A program made the translations under genes and the position numbers. 64,000 nt of DNA, from IMG/VR virus record IMGVR_UViG_3300024239_000355, positions 62,001 to 126,000 of that record. One strand, written 5' to 3'. The notes beneath the pieces are model-generated. The model saw nothing but the letters and a program-made list of their open reading frames with translations, made no database searches and was not told where the DNA came from. Positions 1 to 8,453 of the stretch are shown in pieces. Each line of letters opens with the position of its first letter. Within the stretch, counting starts at the first letter, position 1. The DNA comes from a virus.

Positions 1-1
1 C

Positions 2-1009
2 GATACGATCCGCATCGCGCGGACGCCGTTCTTCACGGTGGAATTGGTTGATGGATCGGTTAATCGTGGGCGCATTGCCTATCGGGATTTGTTCGCGTCC
101 GTCAATATGTCTGAAGAGAACAAATTATTTGTCATCGCAATGGCAAGAAACAACGAACACCGCCCATCACAAAACACCAAACTCGGTGCTTGTTTCCAGA
201 ACTATATTTCGCCCAACTCTAAAGCGTATGACCCTAATTTCCACCAATTGATCAAGGATTTGCGTCCTGATTGGTTTATAAACAGTGCTGTCAAAATGAA
301 AGAATACCTCATTTCCCGCGCTCGCAATGGAGACGAATGCCCATCCACGTATAAACATTCCACCGATCACAAAATTGGTATGGCTCTGCGCCGATACGTC
401 AATCCCAATACAAACGTCTACGATTTGGTGTTTGACCAGACGATACGTAGTCTGCGCCCCGATTGGTTTGACGAAAGCACGGCTTCGTTAAAGAAGAAAA
501 TGCTGATCCAAATGGCGGTAAACAACGAGTCACAACCCACTCGGGGTTCCCACCCACAGTTGGCACTTGCATTCTACCGTTTTATCAACCCCGCATCTGA
601 TCGGTATGATGCAGATTTTACCATCAATATACGTGGTCTGCGACCTGATTGGTTTGAAAACAAAAACGACTCATTTGAAGAAGAATTGGTTTTGATGGCA
701 AAAAGCAAAAAACCGCGCCCGCGACAGAAAACGGAAATTGGTGCATTTTTAACTAGATGTACCACTGGTAAGAACAAAAATAGCGATTTTTCGTTAAAAT
801 TACGAGAGCTTCGCCCTGATTGGTTCATCCCAACTTCTACTTCGAATAAGGAAAAACTTGTAGGTATTGCAAAGAGTGGTGTGCCGCGCCCCCCGTTTTC
901 CTCTAAAATGGGTCAAGCTCTATCATGTTACACCACAAAGTCCGGGTGTTACGATGAAGAGTTCTATTACACACTCATTCACCTTCGACCTGATTGGTTC
1001 AAATCATGA
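2..1009 (+). CDS. Repeat protein with five LRPDWF motifs (5' partial)
   Basis: The frame is open to the window edge; a GTG at 38 is available, but the readable sequence upstream suggests the gene starts outside. The protein is made of five units of about 57-64 residues, each ending in L-R-P-D-W-F (residues about 75-80, 139-144, 201-206, 258-263 and 316-321 counted from the GTG). Each unit has a basic/proline stretch, then a Gly-x-x-(L/F) stretch, then a YD-x-x-F segment. I do not recognise the family. Regular modules with an invariant Trp-Phe end suggest a nucleic-acid or protein binding array, possibly the tail of an enzyme encoded upstream. The stop overlaps the next start (ATGA). Confidence 0.75.
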   Translation, partial: DTIRIARTPFFTVELVDGSVNRGRIAYRDLFASVNMSEENKLFVIAMARNNEHRPSQNTKLGACFQNYISPNSKAYDPNFHQLIKDLRPDWFINSAVKMKEYLISRARNGDECPSTYKHSTDHKIGMALRRYVNPNTNVYDLVFDQTIRSLRPDWFDESTASLKKKMLIQMAVNNESQPTRGSHPQLALAFYRFINPASDRYDADFTINIRGLRPDWFENKNDSFEEELVLMAKSKKPRPRQKTEIGAFLTRCTTGKNKNSDFSLKLRELRPDWFIPTSTSNKEKLVGIAKSGVPRPPFSSKMGQALSCYTTKSGCYDEEFYYTLIHLRPDWFKS

Positions 1010-1656
1010 CCTACGTTTGGTCCAACTCCGACCCGAAGCAAGCCTGTCGGGACAAAATCGTGGAAGTTGCCAACCAGCAGCTTCCACGGGTGCAACAGGT
1101 ATTCACGTTGCCTTCTGAAGAGGCATTGTGTGCCAAAACGTTTCGATCAACTTGGCCCATGTGTGCCATGGTCGGCGTGGAGCGACAGAAGGGCATTTTC
1201 GAGCGCATGGACCGCAGTAGTGGGATTGTGATGCGTCGGTGTACCCTGCGGGAATACATCGCGTCACAAACCCTCCCAGAGCATCACTGTGACGTGGCGT
1301 TCTTTGACCTTGTTGGACCCGCGTCGCTGCCCAACCTTGGCGACATCGTAGATTTTGTCGCCAATGATCTGGTGGTGCATCGCAAAAACCCAATGGTGAT
1401 GGCGGTTACGTTCAACAGCACATTCCGTCATGATCGGGATGCAAACCGTGTGTTGGATGCGATCACAACGGATGTATGGCATGAAACCGGGGAATTGATC
1501 GGCTATACCATCGAAACGGTAACCGCTCTATTGTGTCAGAAAATCAGGGAACGAACCAGGGTTCGGCGGCTATCCGTTGTTCACCACGAAAGCTATCAAG
1601 CTCAAGATGGGTCAACACCGATGTTCTTCATCATTTTGCTGGTTGAGAAATACTAA
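1006..1656 (+). CDS. Hypothetical protein, possible Rossmann/methyltransferase-like fold
   Basis: The ATG at 1006 overlaps the upstream stop as ATGA, which decides the start over a TTG at 994. About 216 residues. A hydrophobic strand followed by acid (CDVAFFDLVGP, residues about 92-102) and later strand-like segments (VMAVTF, FFIILLV) resemble the middle of a class I methyltransferase, but no glycine-rich SAM motif is clear. Function unknown; translationally coupled to the repeat protein before it. Confidence 0.7.
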   Translation: MTYVWSNSDPKQACRDKIVEVANQQLPRVQQVFTLPSEEALCAKTFRSTWPMCAMVGVERQKGIFERMDRSSGIVMRRCTLREYIASQTLPEHHCDVAFFDLVGPASLPNLGDIVDFVANDLVVHRKNPMVMAVTFNSTFRHDRDANRVLDAITTDVWHETGELIGYTIETVTALLCQKIRERTRVRRLSVVHHESYQAQDGSTPMFFIILLVEKY

Positions 1657-1663
1657 ATACCCC

Positions 1664-1885
1664 ATGCGTATACGAGAAATTATCGGTGAAAGTACCGACC
1701 AACAAACTGTTGAGTTAGAGCGAATACACGATGAAATCCATCGTCTGCGGACCCAGGCAACCCGCATGCGGGAAATCGGGCGGCTAAACGGGGGTAGTGA
1801 TACGTTGCCCGATGAGCTTGACGCCCAAGCATCGCGCCTCGAACGGTCGATCAAACGAGATAAAACCGCCGAGAAAGCTCAGTAA
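1664..1885 (+). CDS. Small coiled-coil protein (MRIREII start)
   Basis: Seventy-three residues, charged and predicted helical (LERIHDEIHRLRTQATRMREI). The longer frame reaches back into the previous gene, but MRIREIIGE looks like the true N-terminus: a similar opening (MRIAEILNENF) occurs in the gene at 41541-41969. A CTAAATA sequence at 1653-1659 is too close to the start to act as its promoter. Function unknown. Confidence 0.6.
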   Translation: MRIREIIGESTDQQTVELERIHDEIHRLRTQATRMREIGRLNGGSDTLPDELDAQASRLERSIKRDKTAEKAQ

Positions 1886-1889
1886 CCCC

Positions 1890-2057
1890 TTAGGGAAAGC
1901 TTACGGCTTGACGCATGCGACGCATTTCTATCTCTTTCTGGCGGCGTTCAAGATCAACATGATCAACTGCCTGAGACAGATACCGTTCGTCTTCGTTCTC
2001 TACCGGCGCCCGGAAAATGTCTTTGATGAATGCCCAGATAACAGGAATAACGTGCAT
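1890..2057 (-). CDS. DUF3563-like small protein
   Basis: Fifty-five residues. The pattern RYLSQAVDHVDLERR near the C-terminus matches the core of DUF3563, a family of small uncharacterised proteobacterial proteins. The N-terminus has a short hydrophobic stretch (VIPVIWAFI). A GGAGGG site just upstream fixes the ATG at 2057, and a late-type CTAAATAC motif lies 26 bp further up. Family recognition is from pattern memory; function is unknown. Confidence 0.65.
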   Translation of the reverse strand: MHVIPVIWAFIKDIFRAPVENEDERYLSQAVDHVDLERRQKEIEMRRMRQAVSFP

Positions 2058-2082
2058 AAGTTCCCTCCGATGCTGCACCGCA

Positions 2083-2090
2083 GTATTTAG
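2083..2090 (-). promoter_or_regulatory. T4-like late promoter motif (CTAAATAC)
   Basis: CTAAATAC on the minus strand, 26 bp upstream of the DUF3563-like start at 2057. Same motif and spacing as before many structural-type genes in the window. Confidence 0.5.
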
Positions 2091-2103
2091 GAGGGAACCA
2101 AAA

Positions 2104-2559
2104 TCATCGTGCTATAGTGATCCCCCAAAAACCAAACGTGCTGGCTACGTCATTCGTCCAAAGATCACCAAGAATTTCTTGGAGAACGGTTTTTATGTCA
2201 GAATATTCTAATGCTTTACACCACGAACCTTCATTTGATTCGCGGCTGAACGACAACCCATATCCAACGTAAAGAACCCACGTCGGCGCCTGCTTTTTCT
2301 TTAAAATTGGTTCGCCTTCACTAACAACCACGTACTTCCCGAATTTTTCGGATAGTTTTCCCTCGATTGTTTCCCGCAACGCCTCAAAGTCGTCACAGTA
2401 GTAATCGGTTGTGGTATTCCACATTGGCTTTCCACATACCGAGCAGAAATTACCAGTGCTTTCCGGGTGACTACAACCGCGACTGCGGGTCGTAGACGGT
2501 TCGGGAATATAATTCAGCTTAACCCCGATCATCGCATGATTTTCGTACCACACGCCCAT
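2104..2559 (-). CDS. Hypothetical protein with CSVCGKP metal-binding-like motif
   Basis: One hundred fifty-one residues, preceded by a good GGGGAA site. A Cys-x2-Cys-Gly (CSVCGKP, residues 39-45) follows an SRGC (residues 26-29), and two further cysteines/histidines could complete a zinc site. The rest is mixed alpha/beta with aromatic-rich strands. Part of a minus-strand cluster with tight spacing. Function unknown. Confidence 0.65.
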   Translation of the reverse strand: MGVWYENHAMIGVKLNYIPEPSTTRSRGCSHPESTGNFCSVCGKPMWNTTTDYYCDDFEALRETIEGKLSEKFGKYVVVSEGEPILKKKQAPTWVLYVGYGLSFSRESNEGSWCKALEYSDIKTVLQEILGDLWTNDVASTFGFWGITIAR

Positions 2560-2561
2560 AC

Positions 2562-2816
2562 TTATTCCCCAAACATCAATTTTTCACGGAATTCCTTGGT
2601 GATGATGGACATCCCAAAGGTTATTTCTGCCATTTGCCGGGCGAGAATGGGAATTGCCGCTTTATGAATAGCGGAATAGGTGTCACTAAACCCAAGATCA
2701 CGCAACGCAAATGAAAGTTCAGAGGTTCGTCCCATATATATTGCCGTCAGTCGTTCAATTGCCAGACGAACAGCAGCATCATATTCCTTGGTTCCGGGAA
2801 CAGGACGATCACTCAT
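2562..2816 (-). CDS. Hypothetical protein
   Basis: Eighty-four residues starting MSDRPVPG. The ATG overlaps the stop of the preceding small gene (ATGA), which selects 2816 over upstream in-frame ATGs at 2828 and 2837. Largely helical (AAVRLAIERLTAIYMG; AAIPILARQMAEITFG). Unknown function. Confidence 0.65.
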   Translation of the reverse strand: MSDRPVPGTKEYDAAVRLAIERLTAIYMGRTSELSFALRDLGFSDTYSAIHKAAIPILARQMAEITFGMSIITKEFREKLMFGE

Positions 2817-2992
2817 TTCTGTTTCCATCGCCAACAATTGTTCTCAAATACCATGGTTTCTTTCTTACAATATTTGCAAGTGTGTGTATCGCCCTCTTTC
2901 GGCGGGATGGTTGCCTCCAACATCGCTTCATCAATACTGGCGAGACAGCACCGAAACAGACCGCCGATATGAACATTGTATTCTTGTGCCAT
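2813..2992 (-). CDS. Small Cys-rich protein (CKYC knuckle)
   Basis: Fifty-nine residues beginning MAQEYNVHIGG and ending CWRWKQK. It starts directly after the argS stop and overlaps the next gene as ATGA, so it is positioned as a translationally coupled gene. A CC pair, a C-x2-C knuckle (CKYCKKE) and a late Cys could bind one zinc ion. Function unknown. Confidence 0.6.
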   Translation of the reverse strand: MAQEYNVHIGGLFRCCLASIDEAMLEATIPPKEGDTHTCKYCKKETMVFENNCWRWKQK

Positions 2993-4684
2993 TTACATAC
3001 GCTCCGGGATAGTAATACCCATAATGTCACACACGGTTTCCAACTGCTCCAACACCATTTCCACCATGGTGTAACGGGATGCCTCGCTGTCGCTCCCCAC
3101 CACAGTGTGCTTGTGGTAGAACTCGTTAAAGGCAGCCGCGACTTTGTAGGCGTGTTCTGCCAGCCAGTGCGGTTCCCGCCGGTCATGTGCCACCATCAGC
3201 ACATCCGGGGCACGCGCCAGTTCCAGCGCCACTGCCCGTTCTTCCGGGTTGGTGATTACGAAGTCGCCAGGGTCAACCTCGGATTTGCGGAGGATGCTTT
3301 TGCATCGCACTGCCGTGTAAAGGATATATGGTCCTGTACGCCCTTCGAACGAGAGGAAACGGTCAAGGTCGAACGCATAGTCAGTGCGCCGGTCATTTCG
3401 AAGGTCTGCATACTTGATTGCCGCCAGGGCGACATGTCGGGCAATTTCGTCCTTCTCGTTGTCGGAGAAATCGCTGACGATGCGGCTCTTGGCACGGGCT
3501 TCTGCATCATCGAGCAACGACGTGAGGCTGACTAAATCCCCATCACGGGTCTTGAATGGCTTTCCATCGGGTCCGTTAATGGTTCCGAAACCGATATGCT
3601 CATACGAAAACTCGTATCCGGCTTTTTCCCCCGCGTAGCCCATGTGAGTGAGCAACTGAGTGGTTGCCGCGAACACCTGTTTGAAGTGCAGGGATTGGCG
3701 CTGATCCACCACGTACAGCACATCCATGACCGGGTAGTTGGTCGGATCAGCAGTAACACGTGAAATCAGGGTTGCCACATCGGTGGTGCCATACAAAGCG
3801 GCACCGTCCGATTTCTGAAGGATCAGCGGCGGCATATCATCGCCCACCGGGATGACCAACGCCCCTTCGGATTCGTGCGCTAGATGATTGTACAGGGCAT
3901 AGTTGATGATCGTGGTGCATTCAACCTGGGAATCGCTTTCGCCGTTCCATAGGTCAAAATTCACGCCCATGCGGTCGAAAATCACCCGAACATCATTTAC
4001 GGAGATACGACGAAATGCTCTCCAAAGAGCAAATTCCGGGTCGTTCCCGTTTTGAAGGTTGGAAGTGCGAATTCGCGCGGCTTCCATCGCCAACGGATCA
4101 GTCTTACACCGTACCGACGCCGCACGATAAATGTCCAACAAATCATCGGCGGTAAGATTGGTGTGGTCACGGTTGGTATGGATGATTTCATCAATCACCA
4201 TGCCCATTTGAAGTCCCCAGTCGCCCAGGTGGATATCCGACGTGACGTTGTACCCGAGGAACCGGAAAAGCCGCTGTAAGCAGTCTCCGATGATGGCACT
4301 GCGCAGATGACCCACGTGCATGGTCTTGGCGACGTTTGGTCCCCCAAAATCGATCAACACGTTCTTGGTTGAGAAATCCGGCAGTTCTAAACAGCCATCC
4401 ACGGCGGTAAGCGTTTCTAGTAAGGAATCGGGCACGCGAATGTTGATGAAACCGGGACCGGTGACGGAAGCATCATACCCAAGGGCAACTAGCTTCTCGA
4501 CCACCCCCCTGGCAATTTCAGGGGCACTCGCACCGCTCTGTTTCGCCAGCGGCATCGCACCATTGCACTGATAGTCGGCCAATTCCGGGCGCCCGGATAC
4601 AACAACCTTCGCGAAGGTCGGATCGTAGCCAAGCTCGGAGAAAACCCCAGCGAGGGTCGTGTGCAAGGTTGCTTGAAGAGTCAT
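2993..4684 (-). CDS. argS: Arginyl-tRNA synthetase
   Basis: Class I synthetase that charges tRNA-Arg. Seen: an Arg-S-type N-terminal domain (residues 1-100) opening MTLQATLH, the HIGH-type motif HVGH at residues 123-126 within a VAKTMHVGHLRSA context, LGDWGLQMG, and the ArgRS-type substitute for KMSKS (GKPFKTRDG). The C-terminal helical DALR-like domain runs to the end (AAFNEFYHKHTVV). About 563 residues, close to bacterial ArgRS. I chose the ATG at 4684; an in-frame ATG at 4720 adds residues that do not fit the family. Aminoacyl-tRNA synthetases occur in some very large phages; here it forms part of a wider translation set (EF-Tu, Thg1, tmRNA). Confidence 0.93.
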   Translation of the reverse strand: MTLQATLHTTLAGVFSELGYDPTFAKVVVSGRPELADYQCNGAMPLAKQSGASAPEIARGVVEKLVALGYDASVTGPGFINIRVPDSLLETLTAVDGCLELPDFSTKNVLIDFGGPNVAKTMHVGHLRSAIIGDCLQRLFRFLGYNVTSDIHLGDWGLQMGMVIDEIIHTNRDHTNLTADDLLDIYRAASVRCKTDPLAMEAARIRTSNLQNGNDPEFALWRAFRRISVNDVRVIFDRMGVNFDLWNGESDSQVECTTIINYALYNHLAHESEGALVIPVGDDMPPLILQKSDGAALYGTTDVATLISRVTADPTNYPVMDVLYVVDQRQSLHFKQVFAATTQLLTHMGYAGEKAGYEFSYEHIGFGTINGPDGKPFKTRDGDLVSLTSLLDDAEARAKSRIVSDFSDNEKDEIARHVALAAIKYADLRNDRRTDYAFDLDRFLSFEGRTGPYILYTAVRCKSILRKSEVDPGDFVITNPEERAVALELARAPDVLMVAHDRREPHWLAEHAYKVAAAFNEFYHKHTVVGSDSEASRYTMVEMVLEQLETVCDIMGITIPERM

Positions 4685-4976
4685 CGGGTGCCCAACGTCG
4701 TTTGAAAAGTTCAAGATCATGTAATGACGAAAAACGAATATATCGCATCATCTTGTAATTTTCAACGACTTCTATTTCTATCCCGTGCGCCCGGCACCAA
4801 TCACGTATTTCCTGATTGAACGGTTCGGCATCTTCGTCCTCTTGGTCCATATATGGCTCTTCGTCATACTCAAGGAGCCATTTGTCATTTTCGTCCAAGA
4901 GCCATACTTCAAATGGATCACAATGTTCGAAGCCTTTGAAGCCGTAATCAGCAAGCGTTCTATAGACCTTATGCAC
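4518..4976 (-). CDS. Hypothetical acidic protein; 3' end overlaps argS
   Basis: GTG start overlaps the stop of the upstream gene (TAGTG). The first about 98 residues look natural: an acidic region (DEEPYMDQEDEDAEPFNQE) followed by a strand and the end-type motif FSSLHDLELFKRRW, resembling the C-terminus of the protein at 20889-21197. After the Trp the frame runs about 170 bp into argS with Arg/Trp/Cys-rich unnatural sequence. Either a real long overlap or a frameshift near 4690 that removed a nearby stop. Function unknown. Confidence 0.6.
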   Translation of the reverse strand: MHKVYRTLADYGFKGFEHCDPFEVWLLDENDKWLLEYDEEPYMDQEDEDAEPFNQEIRDWCRAHGIEIEVVENYKMMRYIRFSSLHDLELFKRRWAPDDSSSNLAHDPRWGFLRAWLRSDLREGCCIRAPGIGRLSVQWCDAAGETERCECP

Positions 4977-5485
4977 TACTTACCCAACACTTTGGTCAAA
5001 TACTGGTTGAACGCCGATTCTAGATACTTGGTTTCAACGCGCTGAAGAAGTTTGCGCATGACGATTCGGTCAGTCGGGTTCAGTTCTGCAACAAGCGAAT
5101 CGATCTTGGTACGGCGCTCCGGGTCATCATCCACAAGGAACTGCTCGACTTCGGCGGCGCTTTCTTCTTGTTGTTGCTTGAGAGCTTTTTCGATTGCTTT
5201 GCGCCCCTTTGGTTCCTCTTTAGGCGCAGACGCGACCGGGGCGAGGGTTGGTTCCGGTTCAGGAGCGGGCGGTGGGGGAACCGGGGTTGGTTCGGCAGGC
5301 GCAATCACCGGCTGAGCGACACTTGCCCTAACAGGGGCATCCGGCTGGACACGATTTTCCACGAAGGACACGATCCGGTTCGCATAGTCGAGAACCAGAT
5401 CAAGGTCGAAACGATCAGTTTGCGGGATCAATTGGGTCGCCAGTACGAAGCAATCGTACCGAATTTCCGAATCTGATTTGGACAT
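4976..5485 (-). CDS. Hypothetical protein with Pro-rich linker
   Basis: One hundred sixty-nine residues. A folded N-terminal part (about 1-55), a Pro/Ala/Glu linker (about 56-95) and a charged C-terminal part (about 96-169) ending in a helical domain. Strong GGAGG site before the ATG and a late-type ATAAATAC motif at 5509-5516. Looks like a virion-associated or assembly protein, by promoter type only. Confidence 0.7.
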   Translation of the reverse strand: MSKSDSEIRYDCFVLATQLIPQTDRFDLDLVLDYANRIVSFVENRVQPDAPVRASVAQPVIAPAEPTPVPPPPAPEPEPTLAPVASAPKEEPKGRKAIEKALKQQQEESAAEVEQFLVDDDPERRTKIDSLVAELNPTDRIVMRKLLQRVETKYLESAFNQYLTKVLGK

Positions 5486-5508
5486 AAAATACCTCCATAA
5501 CTGTGGAA

Positions 5509-5516
5509 GTATTTAT
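5509..5516 (-). promoter_or_regulatory. T4-like late promoter motif (ATAAATAC)
   Basis: ATAAATAC on the minus strand, 24 bp upstream of the ATG at 5485. Confidence 0.5.
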
Positions 5517-5561
5517 GACACTTCGCGGGTGTTGGTTCGGAACACCACGATGGCTTTGGTA

Positions 5562-6371
5562 TCAGAAAACCCCCTTGCGTGCGACGTAAACCAGCATATG
5601 GTCTTGACTACAGAAATCAAGACCATGCTTGTGATGGGCTTGCTTGATGAAACGTCCACAGCATCGGCAATGCGGTTGAAGTGCCTGCCGGGATGTCGTC
5701 GCTAGTGCCGGGTGATTCTCGATGGTCACGCCTTCGGGGATGGCGTCGCCATCCTCTTCCGATGCCCGTATGATCAGGAAGTTGATGAAGAGGCTGATCG
5801 GGAGGTTCAATACCTCCCCCTGTTTTACACCCAATCCACCAACGTACCGGATGAATTCTTCAAGGATATCGCTGGCATTCATATACCGGTTAAACTCGCG
5901 GATGCGGTTCGCTTTGTAGACAACTTCCGCTTCGCTATCGTCAATCCGGTAACTACCGTTCTTATCGATGTGGATGATCGAGCCATCTGCCATTTCGATT
6001 TGGGTGGCTCGACCCTGCTCAATACAGATGAGGTCAACGTTTCGAGGGATGTCTGTGCGGTTTTTGTGACGGTTGCTGTTCCCGATCCGGTAGCTGCCGT
6101 TTTCCTCGACAAGGATTAACCGCCCATCAGGCAGTTCGACTATGCAATCATGTCCCTTACCAATCTTGATGCGCCCCGCGCCACCAACATAAGCGTCGTA
6201 TGAATCGCGCCATATACACAAATTGTTTGCAACCCAATTACCACCGGGCGTTAGCGAACTTCCATACGTTGGTGTTGCCAAAGTATTTGTGGAGGTGGTT
6301 GTAGTTGCCCACCTCGACGTATGAGTGCGTATCACCGACAGAATACGGTTCGTGTATGTGGTGGCGGACAT
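5562..6371 (-). CDS. Hypothetical protein with C-terminal treble-clef-like zinc site
   Basis: Two hundred sixty-nine residues. Two internal half-repeats contain NGSYRIGNS and NGSYRIDDS around residues 91 and 133. The C-terminus has HCRCCGRFIKQ followed about 15 residues later by FCSQDH, a spacing like a treble-clef zinc finger. The N-terminal 45 residues are Ser/Thr-rich and could be mis-started, but a GGGA site precedes the ATG at 6371. Function unknown. Confidence 0.65.
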   Translation of the reverse strand: MSATTYTNRILSVIRTHTSRWATTTTSTNTLATPTYGSSLTPGGNWVANNLCIWRDSYDAYVGGAGRIKIGKGHDCIVELPDGRLILVEENGSYRIGNSNRHKNRTDIPRNVDLICIEQGRATQIEMADGSIIHIDKNGSYRIDDSEAEVVYKANRIREFNRYMNASDILEEFIRYVGGLGVKQGEVLNLPISLFINFLIIRASEEDGDAIPEGVTIENHPALATTSRQALQPHCRCCGRFIKQAHHKHGLDFCSQDHMLVYVARKGVF

Positions 6372-6374
6372 AGT

Positions 6375-6689
6375 TTACGTCCCGCAATTCAGCCAACGGT
6401 CGCGGAGGAAATGCGAAACCGATGAAGTCTGCATAGCAAGGTCGTTATGTTTCCAAACGTTGCGCTTTTCAATGGTAACAGTGCGGTGATCCGATGAATA
6501 CCGGTCAGAAGTCACTTTACCGTTCTGGATTACGCGGTAATGAAGATGCCCGCAATGGGGGCATTCGACCGCATGATTACCGTCAACATCAAAGTCAATA
6601 CGGGCGATAAAGTTCTTGTCGCAACTATGGCAGTATAGAGGCGTATTGACCATTCCCTGCTGTACATACATGTCTGCGGCGGTACTCAT
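6375..6689 (-). CDS. Zinc-ribbon protein
   Basis: About 104 residues starting MSTAADMYVQQG. CHSC and CPHCGH, about 23 residues apart, form a classic four-cysteine zinc ribbon (residues 20-48); HYRVIQNGKVTSDRY follows. The ATG at 6689 overlaps the stop of the small upstream gene and has a GAGGAA site. Zinc ribbons of this kind usually bind nucleic acid or another protein; specific role unknown. Confidence 0.7.
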   Translation of the reverse strand: MSTAADMYVQQGMVNTPLYCHSCDKNFIARIDFDVDGNHAVECPHCGHLHYRVIQNGKVTSDRYSSDHRTVTIEKRNVWKHNDLAMQTSSVSHFLRDRWLNCGT

Positions 6690-6838
6690 TGCTGTTCCTC
6701 GGCTGCAATGCGGTTTGCGTAGCTGGTTTCCAGCGCCTTCAGGCGCTCCACCGACCATCCCTCAGGAACCCCGTCGTAATCATGGATGATTTGGCGGCGG
6801 GCTTCCCGACGATGTTCTTCGGTGATCAGCGCGGACAT
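6686..6838 (-). CDS. Small basic/acidic helical protein (50 aa)
   Basis: Starts MSALITEEHRREARR and ends IAAEEQQ. Both ends overlap neighbours: it begins within the 3' end of the previous gene and its TGA overlaps the next ATG. Coupling and codon pattern support it as a gene although short. Function unknown. Confidence 0.55.
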   Translation of the reverse strand: MSALITEEHRREARRQIIHDYDGVPEGWSVERLKALETSYANRIAAEEQQ

Positions 6839-7311
6839 GATTCCACGGCGTCTTGCAGCTTGCGCAGCGCCTTTTCCACCTTCTTGACGCGCTTCTCAAC
6901 CAGATGGCTGTATTCGCCATCAGTGATGGCGCGGGCACGCAGCTTGAGGGATTCCGCCACACGGGCGGCGGCGCTGATCTGAACATCGGCGCTGACATAG
7001 CGCAAACCGGGCTTGACACCCGCCTTCATTACACGGTTGAAGTCAAAGGGCGTTTTGTCCCGCCACGTCCACTTTTCCTGGCAAACAGACTCTCCGCTTT
7101 TCCATGAAAACGCCTTCTTGAAATCCTTCTCGGTCATGGCATCCCGATAGCTGTATTCTGGGTTATTCGGATCAAACATTTCGTAGACGACGCGATCACC
7201 CTCGGTGCTTAAGACGAGAATCAGTGATCCATCATCGTGTTCCGCCCAGCACATCGCAGCAAGTTGATCGTGATTGGCGGGATTGTACCCAGGAACGTCA
7301 TTTGTGGACAT
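6826..7311 (-). CDS. Hypothetical protein
   Basis: One hundred sixty-one residues. N-terminal half is beta-type (DGSLILVLSTEGDRVVYEMFD) and looks like a small SH3-like or single-strand-binding-like fold; the C-terminal third is a long basic helix (VEKRVKKVEKALRKLQDAV). Family not recognised. Confidence 0.65.
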   Translation of the reverse strand: MSTNDVPGYNPANHDQLAAMCWAEHDDGSLILVLSTEGDRVVYEMFDPNNPEYSYRDAMTEKDFKKAFSWKSGESVCQEKWTWRDKTPFDFNRVMKAGVKPGLRYVSADVQISAAARVAESLKLRARAITDGEYSHLVEKRVKKVEKALRKLQDAVESCPR

Positions 7312-7339
7312 AGGCTATTCCTGCATTGGGTTGAAGGTT

Positions 7340-7753
7340 TTATCCGCGACCTTTTGCGGCATCTCGTATAGCAATGAAATCATCAACCGCATCACACCAC
7401 GCGGCGAGTGTAGTTCCGAAATCATCAACATCGCCAGCAAAAACCGGGCGCTGGGTCGTCCACCAATCAAGAATGGCAAGATTGAAGCGGGAACGGCACT
7501 GGCTGTACGTCATCAGCATTGAACCATCTTGAACGATGGGTTCGATGCTGATTACATTTCGCATCATCTTGAGGGTATTACCGATGATTGCAAAATCATC
7601 GGTACGGGTTGGTTGATCAAGAACTGCGATCAGCGTGGTCTTGTAGAGCGGTGCAACGATGCGTACACCTTTCACCATTGCCAGAATGTTGATTACCGTT
7701 TCGGTAATTGGCGTATCAATGGTAATTGTGCAAAAACGAACGCGGTCAGTCAT
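7340..7753 (-). CDS. Hypothetical protein
   Basis: One hundred thirty-seven residues from MTDRVRFC, chosen because the ATG overlaps the phosphoesterase stop (ATGA). Contains FCTITIDTPITETVINIL and an SRFNLAILDWW segment. Coupled to the phosphoesterase gene; function unknown. Confidence 0.65.
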   Translation of the reverse strand: MTDRVRFCTITIDTPITETVINILAMVKGVRIVAPLYKTTLIAVLDQPTRTDDFAIIGNTLKMMRNVISIEPIVQDGSMLMTYSQCRSRFNLAILDWWTTQRPVFAGDVDDFGTTLAAWCDAVDDFIAIRDAAKGRG

Positions 7754-8373
7754 TGAATGAATACTCCCTGCTTTCTTAGAAGCAGAAAAATGGAAGCCAT
7801 TTGGTCGGAATTGCAAGAATCTCCTAAAATTTTCTCAATTTCAAAATGCAACCCCGGAACCAATCGTGACTGAATTTCTTCCAAACATATCGGACGATAA
7901 TTCCATACATCTACACCGACGTCGGTGCGATTCCCCAAAGGGGTGATATTACCATGGGTATGACCATGCAAATGTAATGACCCATGGTATGCTGCGTTCC
8001 ACGACAGCAACGGGTAATGGGATAAGACTATGGTTTTACCACCGTCCTTAATCTGGTGGATGCGATCCACTACCTCAAAACAATCACGTAGATTGCGGCG
8101 GAACCGTTCGTCGTGATTGCCTGGGACTAGAACAATATGACCGTTCAGGCGTTTGCGAATGGTCTTCAGCCCTTGCCAGCTTCCAAAACCGAAATCCCCC
8201 AGATGATACACCGTATCCGCAGACGTGACGACTTCATTCCAATTGGCGATCAACGCCTCGTCCATTTCTTCGGCGGACGCATACGGACGGTTACAGAACT
8301 TGATAATACCAGATGGCATTTCACCAAGTTTGTTCCCGTGCTGAAAATGAGTGTCTGAAGTGAAATAAATCAT
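7750..8373 (-). CDS. Calcineurin-like metallophosphoesterase
   Basis: About 207 residues from MIYFTSDTHF. All dinuclear-metal motifs are visible: DTH at residues 7-9, GDFG, GNHDE, SHYPL and HGHTHG. The small size and the DTHF/GNHDER/SHYPLLSW pattern fit the YfcE/phage-type phosphoesterase group, whose members hydrolyse phosphodiesters or small phosphorylated ligands. The in-frame ATG at 8391 would add six residues not needed for the fold. Substrate unknown; a role in nucleotide metabolism or counter-defence against cyclic nucleotide signals is possible but not shown. Confidence 0.88.
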   Translation of the reverse strand: MIYFTSDTHFQHGNKLGEMPSGIIKFCNRPYASAEEMDEALIANWNEVVTSADTVYHLGDFGFGSWQGLKTIRKRLNGHIVLVPGNHDERFRRNLRDCFEVVDRIHQIKDGGKTIVLSHYPLLSWNAAYHGSLHLHGHTHGNITPLGNRTDVGVDVWNYRPICLEEIQSRLVPGLHFEIEKILGDSCNSDQMASIFLLLRKQGVFIQ

Positions 8374-8410
8374 ACCGAATACCATGCACAATTCGGGACA
8401 TTTTGCAAGT

Positions 8411-8438
8411 GGAAAGCCCGCCGCAAGGCGGGCTTTCC
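8411..8438 (-). terminator. Hairpin terminator after terC
   Basis: Near-perfect 12-bp stem (GGAAAGCCCGCC / GGCGGGCTTTCC) 16 bp after the terC stop; weak T-tract. Probably ends the ter transcript. Confidence 0.65.
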
Positions 8439-8453
8439 ATCATCAGCACCTTG

